Part shown: one piece after another, positions 26,538-36,351 of the stretch
How the letters are laid out: each line of letters starts with the position of its first letter
Position numbering within the stretch: the first letter of the stretch is position 1
NCBI GenBank assembly: GCA_963792915.1
Contig: CAWBYD010000011.1
Span: forward strand, 1 to 64,000
From: Solirubrobacter sp963792915
GTDB lineage: Bacteria; Actinomycetota; Thermoleophilia; Solirubrobacterales; Solirubrobacteraceae
Direction of reading: 5' to 3'
Length of the DNA: 64,000 nt
Translations under genes and position numbers: made by a program
Notes under the pieces: generated by a model
Told to the model about the DNA's origin: nothing
Database searches by the model: none
The model's input: only the letters and a program-made list of their open reading frames with translations

Positions 26538-26566
26538 CCGGTGAGTCCCGCGCCGGGACTCACCGG
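26538..26566 (-). terminator. Strong hairpin after mdh
   Basis: A perfect 13-bp stem (CCGGTGAGTCCCG / CGGGACTCACCGG) with a 3-base loop lies 13 bases after the mdh stop on the minus strand. No T tract follows, as is usual in such G+C-rich genomes. It separates mdh from the cargo gene downstream. Confidence 0.65.
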
Positions 26567-26578
26567 TGAGGCCGAGGC

Positions 26579-27559
<981 letters not shown>

Positions 27560-27646
27560 TGAATTTCTCCCGAACCTTTGGTTTCGCCCTGCGTCCTCTC
27601 ACGCTCGGACCTCGGGCGTCGTTACTAGCTGCCACTATCTAAGCGC

Positions 27647-28795
27647 GTGTTCGGCGCAGGTTCCTCGCTCCCGCTCACCCGCCTCTTCGGGATCCGGATC
27701 GGCGTCAATCCCTCGTGGTTCGTGGTCCTCTTCCTGTGGATCTACGTTCTACAGCCCTCGTTCAACGACGCGATCACCTCCAGCGGGCAGGGATTCATCG
27801 CCGCGGTGCTGTCGGCGTTCCTGTTCTTCGGCTCGATCGTCCTGCACGAACTGGGCCACGCGCTGGCGGCGCGCCGCGAGGGGATCGGGGTCGCCGGCAT
27901 CGACCTGTTCTTCTTCGGCGGCTTCATGCGCGGGGACCGCGACTCCGACACGCCCGGGGAGGAGTTCCGGGTCGCCGCCGCCGGTCCCGCGGTCACGCTG
28001 CTGCTGGCCCTGGCGTTCGGCGGCCTGGCCTACGCGATGCTGGGCCACGGCGTGTTCGACGCGGCCGCGCTGAACTTCGGCTCCGGGTCGCTGATCGAGG
28101 TCGTGCTCGCGTTCGCCGCGATCTCCAATGTCGCGCTGCTGGTGTTCAACATCGTCCCGGCGTTCCCGCTCGACGGCGGGCGCATCGCGCGCGCCGCGGC
28201 CTGGCGGCTGTCCGGCGACCGCCACCAGGCGACCCGCTTCGCCGCGTTCCTGGGCCAGGGGTTCGCCGGCCTGCTGATCGTCTACGGCCTCTACGTCGGC
28301 CTCTCGCGCAGCGACCTGTTCAGCGGCCTGTGGTACGTCGTGCTGGGCTGGATGCTCGGCGGCGGGGCACGCGCCGCGGTCGCCCAGAGCGGGTTCTCGC
28401 AGCGCCTGGAGGGCGTCACGGCGGCCGACATCATGGACGCCGAGCCGGTCACCATCCCCGCCGGGCTGCCGGTCGAGCGCGCCTATGAGGACTTCTTCCT
28501 GCGCTACGACGGCTGGCCGTGGTTCGCGGTCGTCGAGGAGGATGGGCAGTTCACGGGCCTCGCGCACCGCGCGGCGGTCGAGCATGCCGCGCTCGAGGAG
28601 CACAGCGCGCTGCCGGTCCGCTCGGTGGTCGCCGACGGCGACCGGGTGCGCACGGACACGCCGCTGGAGAACCTGATCGGCTCGGAGGCGCTGCGGCGTC
28701 TCGGGGCGCTGATGGCGGTCGACGCCGAGGGCCGGCTGCGCGGCGTGATCACCGTCGAGCAGGTCTCGCGGGCCCTCCAGGCGCGCCTTGCGTAG
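27647..28795 (+). CDS. Site-2 protease (M50) family membrane peptidase
   Basis: The 382-residue protein has the zinc motif HELGH (67-71) within a membrane helix and the second metal motif FPLDGG (173-178, Asp176), with about six hydrophobic segments. The C-terminal 140 residues carry two CBS-like repeats (VTAADIMDAEPVTIPAGLPV, LMAVDAEGRLRGVITVEQV). Such Rip/SpoIVFB-type proteases cut membrane-bound anti-sigma factors or other substrates inside the bilayer. Start GTG at 27647. The CBS part may sense adenine nucleotides; no substrate gene is adjacent. Confidence 0.92.
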   Translation: MFGAGSSLPLTRLFGIRIGVNPSWFVVLFLWIYVLQPSFNDAITSSGQGFIAAVLSAFLFFGSIVLHELGHALAARREGIGVAGIDLFFFGGFMRGDRDSDTPGEEFRVAAAGPAVTLLLALAFGGLAYAMLGHGVFDAAALNFGSGSLIEVVLAFAAISNVALLVFNIVPAFPLDGGRIARAAAWRLSGDRHQATRFAAFLGQGFAGLLIVYGLYVGLSRSDLFSGLWYVVLGWMLGGGARAAVAQSGFSQRLEGVTAADIMDAEPVTIPAGLPVERAYEDFFLRYDGWPWFAVVEEDGQFTGLAHRAAVEHAALEEHSALPVRSVVADGDRVRTDTPLENLIGSEALRRLGALMAVDAEGRLRGVITVEQVSRALQARLA

Positions 28796-28800
28796 CTATT

Positions 28801-28820
28801 GTGCGGGCCTATGCCCGCAC
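28801..28820 (+). promoter_or_regulatory. Hairpin enclosing the sdhA start codon
   Basis: GTGCGGGC-CTAT-GCCCGCAC is a perfect 8-bp inverted repeat with a 4-base loop; the ATG at 28811 straddles the loop and 3' arm. No Shine-Dalgarno sequence precedes it. In mRNA this would hide the start codon, so translation may be low, coupled or regulated. Confidence 0.45.
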
Positions 28821-30496
28821 ACGACGTCCTGATCATCGGCGCCGGCCTGGCCGGTCAGCGCGCCGCACTGGCGGCGGCTCGCGCCGGGGCGACGGTCGCG
28901 ATCATGAGCAAGGTCCATCCGGTCCGCTCGCACTCCACTGCGGCCGCCGGCGGCATCAACGCCGCGCTCAATCCCGAGGACTCCTGGGAGTCGCACGCGT
29001 TCGACACCATCAAGGGCTCGGACTACCTCGGCGACCAGGACGCGATCGAGATCATGTGTCGCGAGGCGCCCGACGAGGTGCTCTGGCTGGAGCACTCGGG
29101 CGTCACGTTCCACCGGGCGGCCGACGGCCGGCTCGGTACGCGCGCCTTCGGCGGCGCCTCGGCCGCCCGCACGTACTACGTGGCCGACATCACCGGCCAG
29201 GCGCTGCTGCACGTGCTCTACGAGCAGCTGATGAAGCACCACGAGCAGATCGACCGCTACGAGGAGTGGTTCATCACCGGGCTCGTGCAGGACGACGAGG
29301 GACACTGCGTCGGCGCGGTCGCGCGCAACATCCGCGACGGCGCGATGGAGCTGTTCGCGGCCAAGTCGACGATCCTCGCCTCCGGCGGTGCGGGCCAGTG
29401 CTTCAAGCCGAGCACCAACGCGCTCATCTGTACCGGCGACGGCATGGCGCAGGCGTTCCGCATCGGGGCCCCGCTGATGGACATGGAGATGATCCAGTAC
29501 CACCCCACCACGCTCCGGGGCAACGGGATCCTGATCACCGAGGGCGCCCGCGGCGAGGGTGCGCATCTCTACAACGCGCTCGGCGAGCGGTTCATGGAGA
29601 AGTACGCGCCGAACAAGATGGAGCTCGCGTCGCGCGACGTGGTGAGCCGCGCCGAGCAGACCGAGATCAACGAGGGCCGCGGCTTCCCGGACGGGACCGT
29701 GGCGCTGGACATCACGAAGGTCCCGCGCAAGCGCACGCTCGAGGCGCTGCGCGAGATCGTCAACATCGGGCGCGACTTCGCCGGCGTGGACATCACGCGC
29801 GAGCCCATCCACATCCGCCCGGGCAACCACTACATGATGGGCGGCGTCAAGACCGACGTGCACGGCGCCACCGACATCCCCGGGCTCTACGCCGCCGGCG
29901 AGGTCGCCTGCGTGTCCGTTCACGGCGGAAACCGCCTCGGCGCCAACTCGCTGCTGGACACGCTGATCTTCGGGCGCCGGTCAGGCGAGCATGCCGCGGG
30001 CCGCGCGACGCACATGGCGATGCCGCGGCCGGCACGCGCCCGGCTCCAGGACTCCGCGCGCGAGATCGCCGACGTGATGAAGCGCGAGGGTGGCCGCCGG
30101 GTGTCGGAGATCCGCGAGGAGCTCGGCACGATGATGAACGAGAAATGCGCGGTGTTCCGCACGCATGAAGGCCTGACCGAGGCACACGAGATCATCCGCC
30201 GGCTCAAGGACGAGGCCACGAGCGCCTCGATCGACGACCGCGGCACGGTCTTCAACCAGGATGTGCTCGGCGCCCTCGAGCTCGGCTACATGCTCGACGT
30301 CGCCGAGTGCATGGTCATCGGCGCGCTCGAGCGCAAGGAGTCACGCGGAGCGCAGTTCCGGCTGGACTTCCCGAAGCGCAACGACGGCGAGTGGCTCAAG
30401 CACATCGACCTCTCGATGAACGGCGCCGAGGTCCCGAACATCTCGTACTCGCCGGTAACGATCACGAAGTGGCAGCCCCAGGAGCGGACCTACTAG
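28811..30496 (+). CDS. sdhA: Succinate dehydrogenase/fumarate reductase flavoprotein
   Basis: A 561-residue flavoprotein with FAD loop LIIGAGLAGQRAAL, the HSTAAAGGINAAL segment around the covalent-FAD histidine, active-site HPTTL and TEGARGEG, and SVHGGNRLGANSLLD at the C-terminal FAD site. It oxidises succinate (or reduces fumarate). ATG at 28811 is preferred over TTG at 28799. It heads a three-gene operon with the Fe-S subunit and a CCG-type subunit; no cytochrome b subunits follow. Confidence 0.96.
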   Translation: MPAHDVLIIGAGLAGQRAALAAARAGATVAIMSKVHPVRSHSTAAAGGINAALNPEDSWESHAFDTIKGSDYLGDQDAIEIMCREAPDEVLWLEHSGVTFHRAADGRLGTRAFGGASAARTYYVADITGQALLHVLYEQLMKHHEQIDRYEEWFITGLVQDDEGHCVGAVARNIRDGAMELFAAKSTILASGGAGQCFKPSTNALICTGDGMAQAFRIGAPLMDMEMIQYHPTTLRGNGILITEGARGEGAHLYNALGERFMEKYAPNKMELASRDVVSRAEQTEINEGRGFPDGTVALDITKVPRKRTLEALREIVNIGRDFAGVDITREPIHIRPGNHYMMGGVKTDVHGATDIPGLYAAGEVACVSVHGGNRLGANSLLDTLIFGRRSGEHAAGRATHMAMPRPARARLQDSAREIADVMKREGGRRVSEIREELGTMMNEKCAVFRTHEGLTEAHEIIRRLKDEATSASIDDRGTVFNQDVLGALELGYMLDVAECMVIGALERKESRGAQFRLDFPKRNDGEWLKHIDLSMNGAEVPNISYSPVTITKWQPQERTY

Positions 30497-31606
30497 ATGG
30501 CCGAGTACACACTGCGCATTCGCCGCTACAGCCCCGAGTCCGGCGAGGCCGCCCGCTGGGAGGACCACACCATCGACCTCGACCGGCACCGCTCGGTGCT
30601 CGACGGGATCCTGCAGGTCAAGGACACCCGCGACGGCTCGATCGGCATCCGCTGCTCGTGCCGCGCCGCGATCTGCGGCTCCTGCGGCGTCCGCATCAAC
30701 GGCAAGCCCGGCCTGGCCTGCCACATCCATCTCGACAAGGCCCTCGAGGGCGCCGTGGACGGCGTGATCACCGTCGAGCCGATGGGCAACATGCCGGTGA
30801 TCAAGGACCTGATCGTCGACATGGACGCGGTCCACTGGAAGAAGATGCGGCGCGTCACGCCGTGGCTGCTGCCGGACGGCGACCCGCCGGAGCGCGAGTA
30901 CATCGTGCCCGAGAGGTCGATGATCGACATCACGCAGACGATGGCCTGCATCCAGTGCGGCGCCTGCGTGTCGGACTGCCTGTCGATGGAGATCGACCCG
31001 CTCTTCATCGGCCCGGCCGCGCTCGCCAAGGCCTACCGCTTCGTCGGCGACCCGCGCGACGGCTCGCACGAGGACCGCCTGCTCGACCTCGCCGAGGACC
31101 CGCACGGCATCTACGACTGCACGCACTGCTTCAACTGCATCGAGGCGTGCCCCAAGGGCGTCGCCCCGATGAGCCAGATCATGCGGCTGCGGCGGATCGC
31201 CGGCTCCGAGTACGAGATCAACGACCGCAACAACGGCCACCGCCACGAGATGGCGTTCGTCAACAACATCGAGCGCAACGGCCTGCTGCACGAGGCGGAC
31301 CTGCTGCCCGACTCCTACGGCGGCAAGTTCCACCCGCGCGCGGTGCCCGAGCTGCTGAGCTCGCTGCCGGCGATCCTGAAGGCGCTGCGGCGCGGCAAGG
31401 TGACCCCGGGAAAGGCGCTGCTGCACCCGCACAAGGCGCCCAAGGAAGTCAAACGGATCTTCCAGCAGGTCCACGAGAAGGACGAGCGCTACGAGCTCAA
31501 CCTCTACGTGGTCGGCGTGGAGGACGAGCCGGTGCCGCCCGCCGGCACCGCCCATGCCGACGCCGCGGGCAGTCAGCTGCCCGAGGAGAGGAGCCCGAAC
31601 GCATGA
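30497..31606 (+). CDS. sdhB: Succinate dehydrogenase/fumarate reductase iron-sulfur subunit
   Basis: The 369-residue subunit has a plant-ferredoxin-like [2Fe-2S] site (CSCRAAICGSC, Cys75) and two clusters set by CIQCGACVSDC and CTHCFNCIEACPKG. The last cluster motifs are like those of the 4Fe-4S/3Fe-4S sites of SdhB. A C-terminal extension of about 100 residues beyond the usual 250 may dock the third subunit. ATG follows the sdhA stop directly, and its own stop overlaps the next start (ATGA). Confidence 0.96.
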   Translation: MAEYTLRIRRYSPESGEAARWEDHTIDLDRHRSVLDGILQVKDTRDGSIGIRCSCRAAICGSCGVRINGKPGLACHIHLDKALEGAVDGVITVEPMGNMPVIKDLIVDMDAVHWKKMRRVTPWLLPDGDPPEREYIVPERSMIDITQTMACIQCGACVSDCLSMEIDPLFIGPAALAKAYRFVGDPRDGSHEDRLLDLAEDPHGIYDCTHCFNCIEACPKGVAPMSQIMRLRRIAGSEYEINDRNNGHRHEMAFVNNIERNGLLHEADLLPDSYGGKFHPRAVPELLSSLPAILKALRRGKVTPGKALLHPHKAPKEVKRIFQQVHEKDERYELNLYVVGVEDEPVPPAGTAHADAAGSQLPEERSPNA

Positions 31607-32511
31607 AGGTCGCCTACTGGCCCGGCTGCGTGAGCCGCGGCTTCACCCCCGAGCTGCACGGCTCGATGGCGCAGGTCGCCCCGCTGCTGGACATCGAGCT
31701 CGTGGAGCTCGACCGCGCGGCGTGCTGCGGCGCGGGCGTGATCGCCGAGCACAACCAGGAGCTCGCCGATACGCTCAACGCGCGCACGTTCGCGCTCGCG
31801 CAGCAGGAGATCGGCAACGGCGCCGACCTGATGATGAACATCTGCTCGACCTGCCAGGGCGCGCAGAACGAGTGTCAGGAGCGCCTGGACGCGAACAGCG
31901 AGTACCGCGCGCACATCAACGAGACGCTGTCGGCCGAGGGCCTGACGTACGAGCGCGGCATCTCCAACAAGCACTTCCTGTGGCTGCTGGTCGAGGAGAT
32001 CGGGCTCGACGAGGTCCGCAAGCGGGTCAAGCGCCCGCTCGAGAACCTGCGCGTCGGCCCGTTCTACGGCTGCTACATCGTGCGGCCGACCGACCGCCTC
32101 GGGATCGACCGCGAGCACCCGCGCGACACCTATCTGCACCAGGTGATCGACGCGCTGGGCGGCACCGTGGTCGACTACGCGGGCCAGTACAAGTGCTGCG
32201 GCTTCCCGATCATCACCATGAACAAGGAGGCCTCGCTCAAGCAGGCGGGCCGCCACGTGGGCGATGCGATGGACGCCGAGGCCGACTGCCTGGTCACGCC
32301 GTGCCCGCTGTGCCACCTCAACCTGGACCTGCAGCAGCCGCTGGCCGCCGGCGTCGTGGGCCGGCCGCTGAACATGCCGGTGCTGCATCTGCCGCAGCTG
32401 CTGGGCCTGGCCTTCGGGCTCTCGCCCAAGGAACTGGGCATGGGCAAGCACGTCGTGAAGCCGACGTCGGTCATCGACTGGTCGACCTCGGTCGTCGCCT
32501 CCGCCGCATAA
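31603..32511 (+). CDS. CCG-domain subunit of type E succinate dehydrogenase (HdrB-like)
   Basis: A 302-residue protein with two CCG domains: VAYWPGCVSRG, AACCGAGVIAE and ICSTCQGAQNEC in the first; YGCYIVRP, YKCCGFPI and PCPLCHLNLD in the second. These bind Fe-S centres in heterodisulfide reductase HdrB and in the SdhE subunit of class E succinate:quinone reductases, where they replace the haem-b anchor. It is co-translated with sdhB. The protein has no membrane helix, so membrane contact would be through amphipathic helices or another gene. Confidence 0.9.
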   Translation: MKVAYWPGCVSRGFTPELHGSMAQVAPLLDIELVELDRAACCGAGVIAEHNQELADTLNARTFALAQQEIGNGADLMMNICSTCQGAQNECQERLDANSEYRAHINETLSAEGLTYERGISNKHFLWLLVEEIGLDEVRKRVKRPLENLRVGPFYGCYIVRPTDRLGIDREHPRDTYLHQVIDALGGTVVDYAGQYKCCGFPIITMNKEASLKQAGRHVGDAMDAEADCLVTPCPLCHLNLDLQQPLAAGVVGRPLNMPVLHLPQLLGLAFGLSPKELGMGKHVVKPTSVIDWSTSVVASAA

Positions 32512-32678
32512 TCTCATCGATTTCCAGGTGCTTTCTCATGAGAGCGCTGTTTGACGGACCCTTCACCAGTCCATAGGGTTACGCATGGTTCGCAGTCCGA
32601 AGTTCGCGAATCTGTGATCGAAAGGGCGTGTCACGGTCGGCCCCCGGGCGCACCCGCAATCCCATGGGGGGAAACTGC

Positions 32679-34286
32679 ATGAAGGCATGGTGCGCTCTGG
32701 CCGCGGTGGCGGCGCTCGCGCTCGCGCCGGCGGCCGCACGCGCGGATGACGCCGGCTTCACGACGATCTTCGACGGCACGGCGACCGGCTCGCCGTACTC
32801 GCTCGACCAGTGGCAGCACGTCGGCGCCGGGACGTTTGACCTGCAGGCCGACGGGACGCTCAAGACCAACGGCGGCCTCGGGATGATGTGGTATCCGGCG
32901 AAGGCCTACGGGGACATCGTCTACCGCGTCGACTACATGGACCCGGCACCGGTCGACGGGGCGACCAACGGCGGCGTGTTCGTGCGCTTCCCGGACCTGC
33001 GCGTCCCGCCCGCCAGCCGCCCGACGACGTACACGTACGACTGGCTCGGGATGTCCGGCCCGTGGCCCGCGCCGCAGACGTACACGACGGCGAGCAACAG
33101 CAACGACCGCGGCAACCGCACGTCGTGCGGGCGCACCGGCACCGCCAACAACAACAACTCCGACGGCCAGGCCTGGTACGCGATCTTCTGCGGCGAGGAG
33201 ATCCAGGTCCTCGACGGCACCAACGGCGACGCGATCAAGACCGGCTCGGTCTACAACTTCTCGAACCTCGACGCCGCGGGCTCGCACGTGGCCGATCGCG
33301 CCAAGGGCCAGTGGCACACGATGGAGGTCCGGCTCGTCGGCCAGCAGTACACGATCGCGGTCGACGGCCAGATCCTCACGCAGTTCGACAACGCGATCCC
33401 CGAGCGCTCGTCGCGGGCCGGCGATCCGCCGTCGACCGCCCGCGAGTCCGGCACCGGCTACGTCGGCATCCAGAACCACGAGAGCGGGCTCTTCTACCGC
33501 AACCCGCGCGTCAAGGAGCTCACGGCGCCGCCGCGGAACACCGCCGCGCCGGTCGTCACAGGCACGGGCATGACCGGCCACGGGCTGACCTGCTCGCCGG
33601 GCACCTGGAGCAACGTCGACGCCAACCAGAGCTATGACATCGCGTGGTTTGACTCCAACCCGTCCCCGGCGGTGCCGGCCGGCACGGCGCCGACCGCGGC
33701 GCAGCTGGCGACGACCCAGGTCGGGTCGGGCGCGTCGTATACGCCGGTCGCCGCCGACTTCGGCAAGGTCGTGTGGTGCCGCGTGACGGCCACCAACGCC
33801 GAGGGCGGAACGGCGTGGGCCACCGAGGCCGCGCCGCAGATCTCGATCGCCACCGACGCCACCGGCACGGTCGGCGCCACCACGCCCGCGCAGCTGTCGC
33901 TGACGCTCGGCGCCCCGGCGAACTTCGGGCCCTTCACGCCCGGCGTCGCGAACGACTACTTCGCCTCGACGACGGCGAACGTGATCTCCACGGCGGGCGA
34001 CGCGACGCTCTCGGTCTCCGACCCGAGCGACGTCGCGACCGGGCACCTGGTGAACGGGACGTTCTCGCTGCCGCAGCCGCTGCAGGCCCGTGCCCGCAAT
34101 GCATCCAACACCGGCACGGCGTACAACGCCATCGGCTCGCTACTCAACCTGCTGACCTACGACGCACCGATCTCCAACGACGCCGTCTCGATCGACTTCA
34201 AGCAGTCGATCGGCGCCGGCGACGCGCTGCGCACCGGCAGCTACAGCAAGACGCTGACGTTCACGCTCTCGACCGTGAATCCGTAA
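32679..34286 (+). CDS. Secreted DUF1080-like protein with Ig-like modules
   Basis: The 535-residue product has a signal peptide (MKAWCALAAVAALALAPAAARA), then a concanavalin-like 3-keto-disaccharide-hydrolase (DUF1080) domain at about 30-270 (FTTIFDGTATG, DIVYRVDYMDPAP, GQWHTMEVRLVGQQYTIAVDG, YVGIQNHESGLFYRNPRVKEL). Two further beta modules follow, one with VVTGTGMTGHGLTCSPGTWSN, typical of surface proteins here. It probably acts on or binds extracellular sugars. ATG at 32679 has GGGGGGAAA upstream. It ends at a shared hairpin with the convergent gene. Confidence 0.78.
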   Translation: MKAWCALAAVAALALAPAAARADDAGFTTIFDGTATGSPYSLDQWQHVGAGTFDLQADGTLKTNGGLGMMWYPAKAYGDIVYRVDYMDPAPVDGATNGGVFVRFPDLRVPPASRPTTYTYDWLGMSGPWPAPQTYTTASNSNDRGNRTSCGRTGTANNNNSDGQAWYAIFCGEEIQVLDGTNGDAIKTGSVYNFSNLDAAGSHVADRAKGQWHTMEVRLVGQQYTIAVDGQILTQFDNAIPERSSRAGDPPSTARESGTGYVGIQNHESGLFYRNPRVKELTAPPRNTAAPVVTGTGMTGHGLTCSPGTWSNVDANQSYDIAWFDSNPSPAVPAGTAPTAAQLATTQVGSGASYTPVAADFGKVVWCRVTATNAEGGTAWATEAAPQISIATDATGTVGATTPAQLSLTLGAPANFGPFTPGVANDYFASTTANVISTAGDATLSVSDPSDVATGHLVNGTFSLPQPLQARARNASNTGTAYNAIGSLLNLLTYDAPISNDAVSIDFKQSIGAGDALRTGSYSKTLTFTLSTVNP

Positions 34287-34292
34287 CCACGC

Positions 34293-34323
34293 CCGGGAGG
34301 GCCGCCGGCGGCGGCCCTCCCGG
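34293..34323. terminator. Bidirectional terminator hairpin
   Basis: A perfect 14-bp stem (CCGGGAGGGCCGCC / GGCGGCCCTCCCGG) with a 3-base loop fills the gap between the convergent stops at 34286 and 34328. It can serve both genes; T tracts are weak. Confidence 0.75.
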
Positions 34324-34327
34324 TTGG

Positions 34328-35113
34328 CTACAGGTTGGCGTCGATGTTGATCGGGTGGTCGACTCCCTGGTCGATGCGCGCCTGGTCGAACCCGTCGAGG
34401 CCGCCGTTGACGGTGTCGACCTGGCCGTCGCGGGCGAACAGCTTGTCGTTGCCGCGGCCGCCGTCCAGCGAGTCCTGGCGGGCGCCGCCGACGAGCGTGT
34501 CGGCATCGTTCTCGCCGAGCAGCACGACCTGGAAGACCGTGGAGCCCGTCGCGTCGAGGAAGTCGCTGCCGGCGCCGCCGTTGACCTGCACGACGCTGTC
34601 GAAGCCGGTGGTCATGAACACGTCGACCGAGCCGTTGCCGTTGAGGTCCACGGCGGGGCCGATCGCGAGCGTGCCGGTCTGGTCGCGCAGGTGCACGCTG
34701 TCGTCGCGGCTGCCGTCGCGGACGATCAGGCGGTCGCCGCCGCTGCCGGTCAGGACCTGGAACTTGAGATTCGGGTTGCCGTCCAGGAAGTACCCGTTGC
34801 GCTGGTCGATCGTCGTCGTCTGCTTGGCCGCGATGTTGCTCCCGCCCCTGACCTTGATCAGGTCGGTGTTGGCGGTGGTCGCGCGGACGCTGTTGACCGA
34901 GAAGCAACTGCGCTGGAAGCCGCCGTCCTCCGAGAACTGCAGGCTCGAGCTGTTGGTCAGCGTGACGCCGGTGTCGGCGGCGCCGTAGGTCACCGTCATC
35001 GTGCGCTTGGCCTGGTCGTAGCTGCACGTCGCTGCGGCGTTGGCGGCGGTCGGCAGCGCCGCCAGGGCGCCGGCGCTGAGGAGCGCGCCGACGAGGATCC
35101 GTCGATGGTTCAT
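34328..35113 (-). CDS. Secreted RTX-like repeat protein
   Basis: A 261-residue protein with a signal peptide (MNHRRILVGALLSAGALAALPTAANA), a Cys pair (CSYD, RSCFSV), and then Gly/Asp-rich RTX-like nonapeptide variants (GGAGSDFLDATG, GENDADTLVGGARQDSLDGGRGNDKL) that form calcium-binding beta rolls. No catalytic domain is seen. It is monocistronic and exported; the role is probably structural or adhesive at the surface. Confidence 0.75.
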   Translation of the reverse strand: MNHRRILVGALLSAGALAALPTAANAAATCSYDQAKRTMTVTYGAADTGVTLTNSSSLQFSEDGGFQRSCFSVNSVRATTANTDLIKVRGGSNIAAKQTTTIDQRNGYFLDGNPNLKFQVLTGSGGDRLIVRDGSRDDSVHLRDQTGTLAIGPAVDLNGNGSVDVFMTTGFDSVVQVNGGAGSDFLDATGSTVFQVVLLGENDADTLVGGARQDSLDGGRGNDKLFARDGQVDTVNGGLDGFDQARIDQGVDHPINIDANL

Positions 35114-35247
35114 CTGGTCTCCGGGGTGGTTGATCGAAGCCAGATCAGCGTCCCAGCGCAGCGCTGCGCGGGCGATCGGGCGATCCGGCGTTCGCGCGGC
35201 GCGAACGTGCCGGAACAATGCGGCAAACCGGAGGAATAGAGACGAAG

Positions 35248-35267
35248 GGAGGGCCCGAAGGCCCTCC
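35248..35267 (-). terminator. Terminator-like hairpin after asd
   Basis: An 8-bp stem (GGAGGGCC / GGCCCTCC) with a CGAA tetraloop lies about 70 bases past the asd stop on the minus strand and before the upstream region of the next minus-strand gene. It is followed by TTCGTCTCTATT on that strand. It fits a terminator of the aspartokinase-asd operon. Confidence 0.6.
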
Positions 35268-35334
35268 CCGTCATTGGTTGTACCCCGTCCGTCCTGTGGA
35301 GGAAGACTGACCTCTCGCCCGGGCTGGTACCCGC

Positions 35335-36351
35335 CTACGCGGCCGCCGGAACCCGGATCAGCCCGCGCGCGTGGAGCACTTCGGCGATCTGGACCGCGTT
35401 CGTCGCCGCGCCCTTGAGCAGGTTGTCGCTGACGACCCACATCTGCAGCCCGCGCGGATGGCTCGGGTCGCGCCGCAGGCGCCCGACGAAGACGTCGTCG
35501 CGGCCCTCCGCGTCGAGCGCTGTCGGGTACGCGTGGCGTTCCGGATCGTCGACCAGCGTCAGCCCCGGCATCCTCGCCAGCAGCGCGCGGGCGTCCTCGA
35601 CCGAGAGATCCTCGCGCGTCTCGAGGCTCACGGACTCCGAGTGCCCGGTGCGGACCGGCACGCGCGCGCACGTGACCGCGATGCGGATGGCCTCGTCGCC
35701 GAGGATCTTGCGCGTCTCGAACATCATCTTGCGCTCTTCGTCGGTGTGGTCGTCGCCCGCCGCGAAGTTCCCGGCGCCGCCGAGCACGTTGAACGCGATG
35801 TGGTGCGGGTAGACCGCGGGGTCCGGGAGCGCGTCGCCGGCCAGCGAGGCGCGCGTCTGCTCCTCCAGCTCGCGCACCGCCTTCACGCCCGTGCCGGACA
35901 CCGACTGGTAGGTCGAGACGACCAGGCGGTCGATCCCGGCGGCGTCGTGGATCGGCTTGAGCGCGACCATCAGCTGCATCGTCGAGCAGTTGGGGTTGGC
36001 GATCAGGCCCTTGTGGTCCTCGAGCGCGTCCGGGTTGACCTCGGCGACGACAAGCGGGATCTCGGGGTCGCGGCGCCAGCGCGACGAGTTGTCGACGACC
36101 ACGGCGCCGGCCTCGACGAAGCGCGGGGCCCACTCGCCCGAGGTCCCGCCGCCGGCGCTGAAGAGCGCCAGATCGAAGCCCTCGATGGTGTCCTCGGCGA
36201 GCGCGCGGCACGGCACGCCGTCGAGCTCCTTGCCGACCGAGCGCTCGGACGCGAACGGGACGATCTCCGCGGCCGGGAAGCCGCGCTCGCGCAGCTTGGC
36301 CCGCATGGCGGTTCCGACGGCGCCGGTCGCGCCCACGACGGCGACCCTCAT
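35335..36351 (-). CDS. asd: Aspartate-semialdehyde dehydrogenase
   Basis: A 338-residue NADPH enzyme with the N-terminal loop VAVVGATGAVGTAM, active-site Cys122 in NPNCSTMQ, and the phosphate-binding and catalytic segments SVSGTGVKAVREL and RVPVRTGHSESV. It reduces aspartyl phosphate to the semialdehyde, the branch point to lysine, diaminopimelate, threonine and methionine. ATG overlaps the aspartokinase stop (ATGA), the usual pairing for this pathway. Confidence 0.97.
   Translation of the reverse strand: MRVAVVGATGAVGTAMRAKLRERGFPAAEIVPFASERSVGKELDGVPCRALAEDTIEGFDLALFSAGGGTSGEWAPRFVEAGAVVVDNSSRWRRDPEIPLVVAEVNPDALEDHKGLIANPNCSTMQLMVALKPIHDAAGIDRLVVSTYQSVSGTGVKAVRELEEQTRASLAGDALPDPAVYPHHIAFNVLGGAGNFAAGDDHTDEERKMMFETRKILGDEAIRIAVTCARVPVRTGHSESVSLETREDLSVEDARALLARMPGLTLVDDPERHAYPTALDAEGRDDVFVGRLRRDPSHPRGLQMWVVSDNLLKGAATNAVQIAEVLHARGLIRVPAAA

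Noticed and set aside
32631..34046. 471-residue Arg/Val-rich frame on the minus strand
   Set aside because: It is a shadow of the secreted DUF1080-like gene; composition is typical of antisense G+C-rich frames. Many similar long frames were dropped for the same reason.
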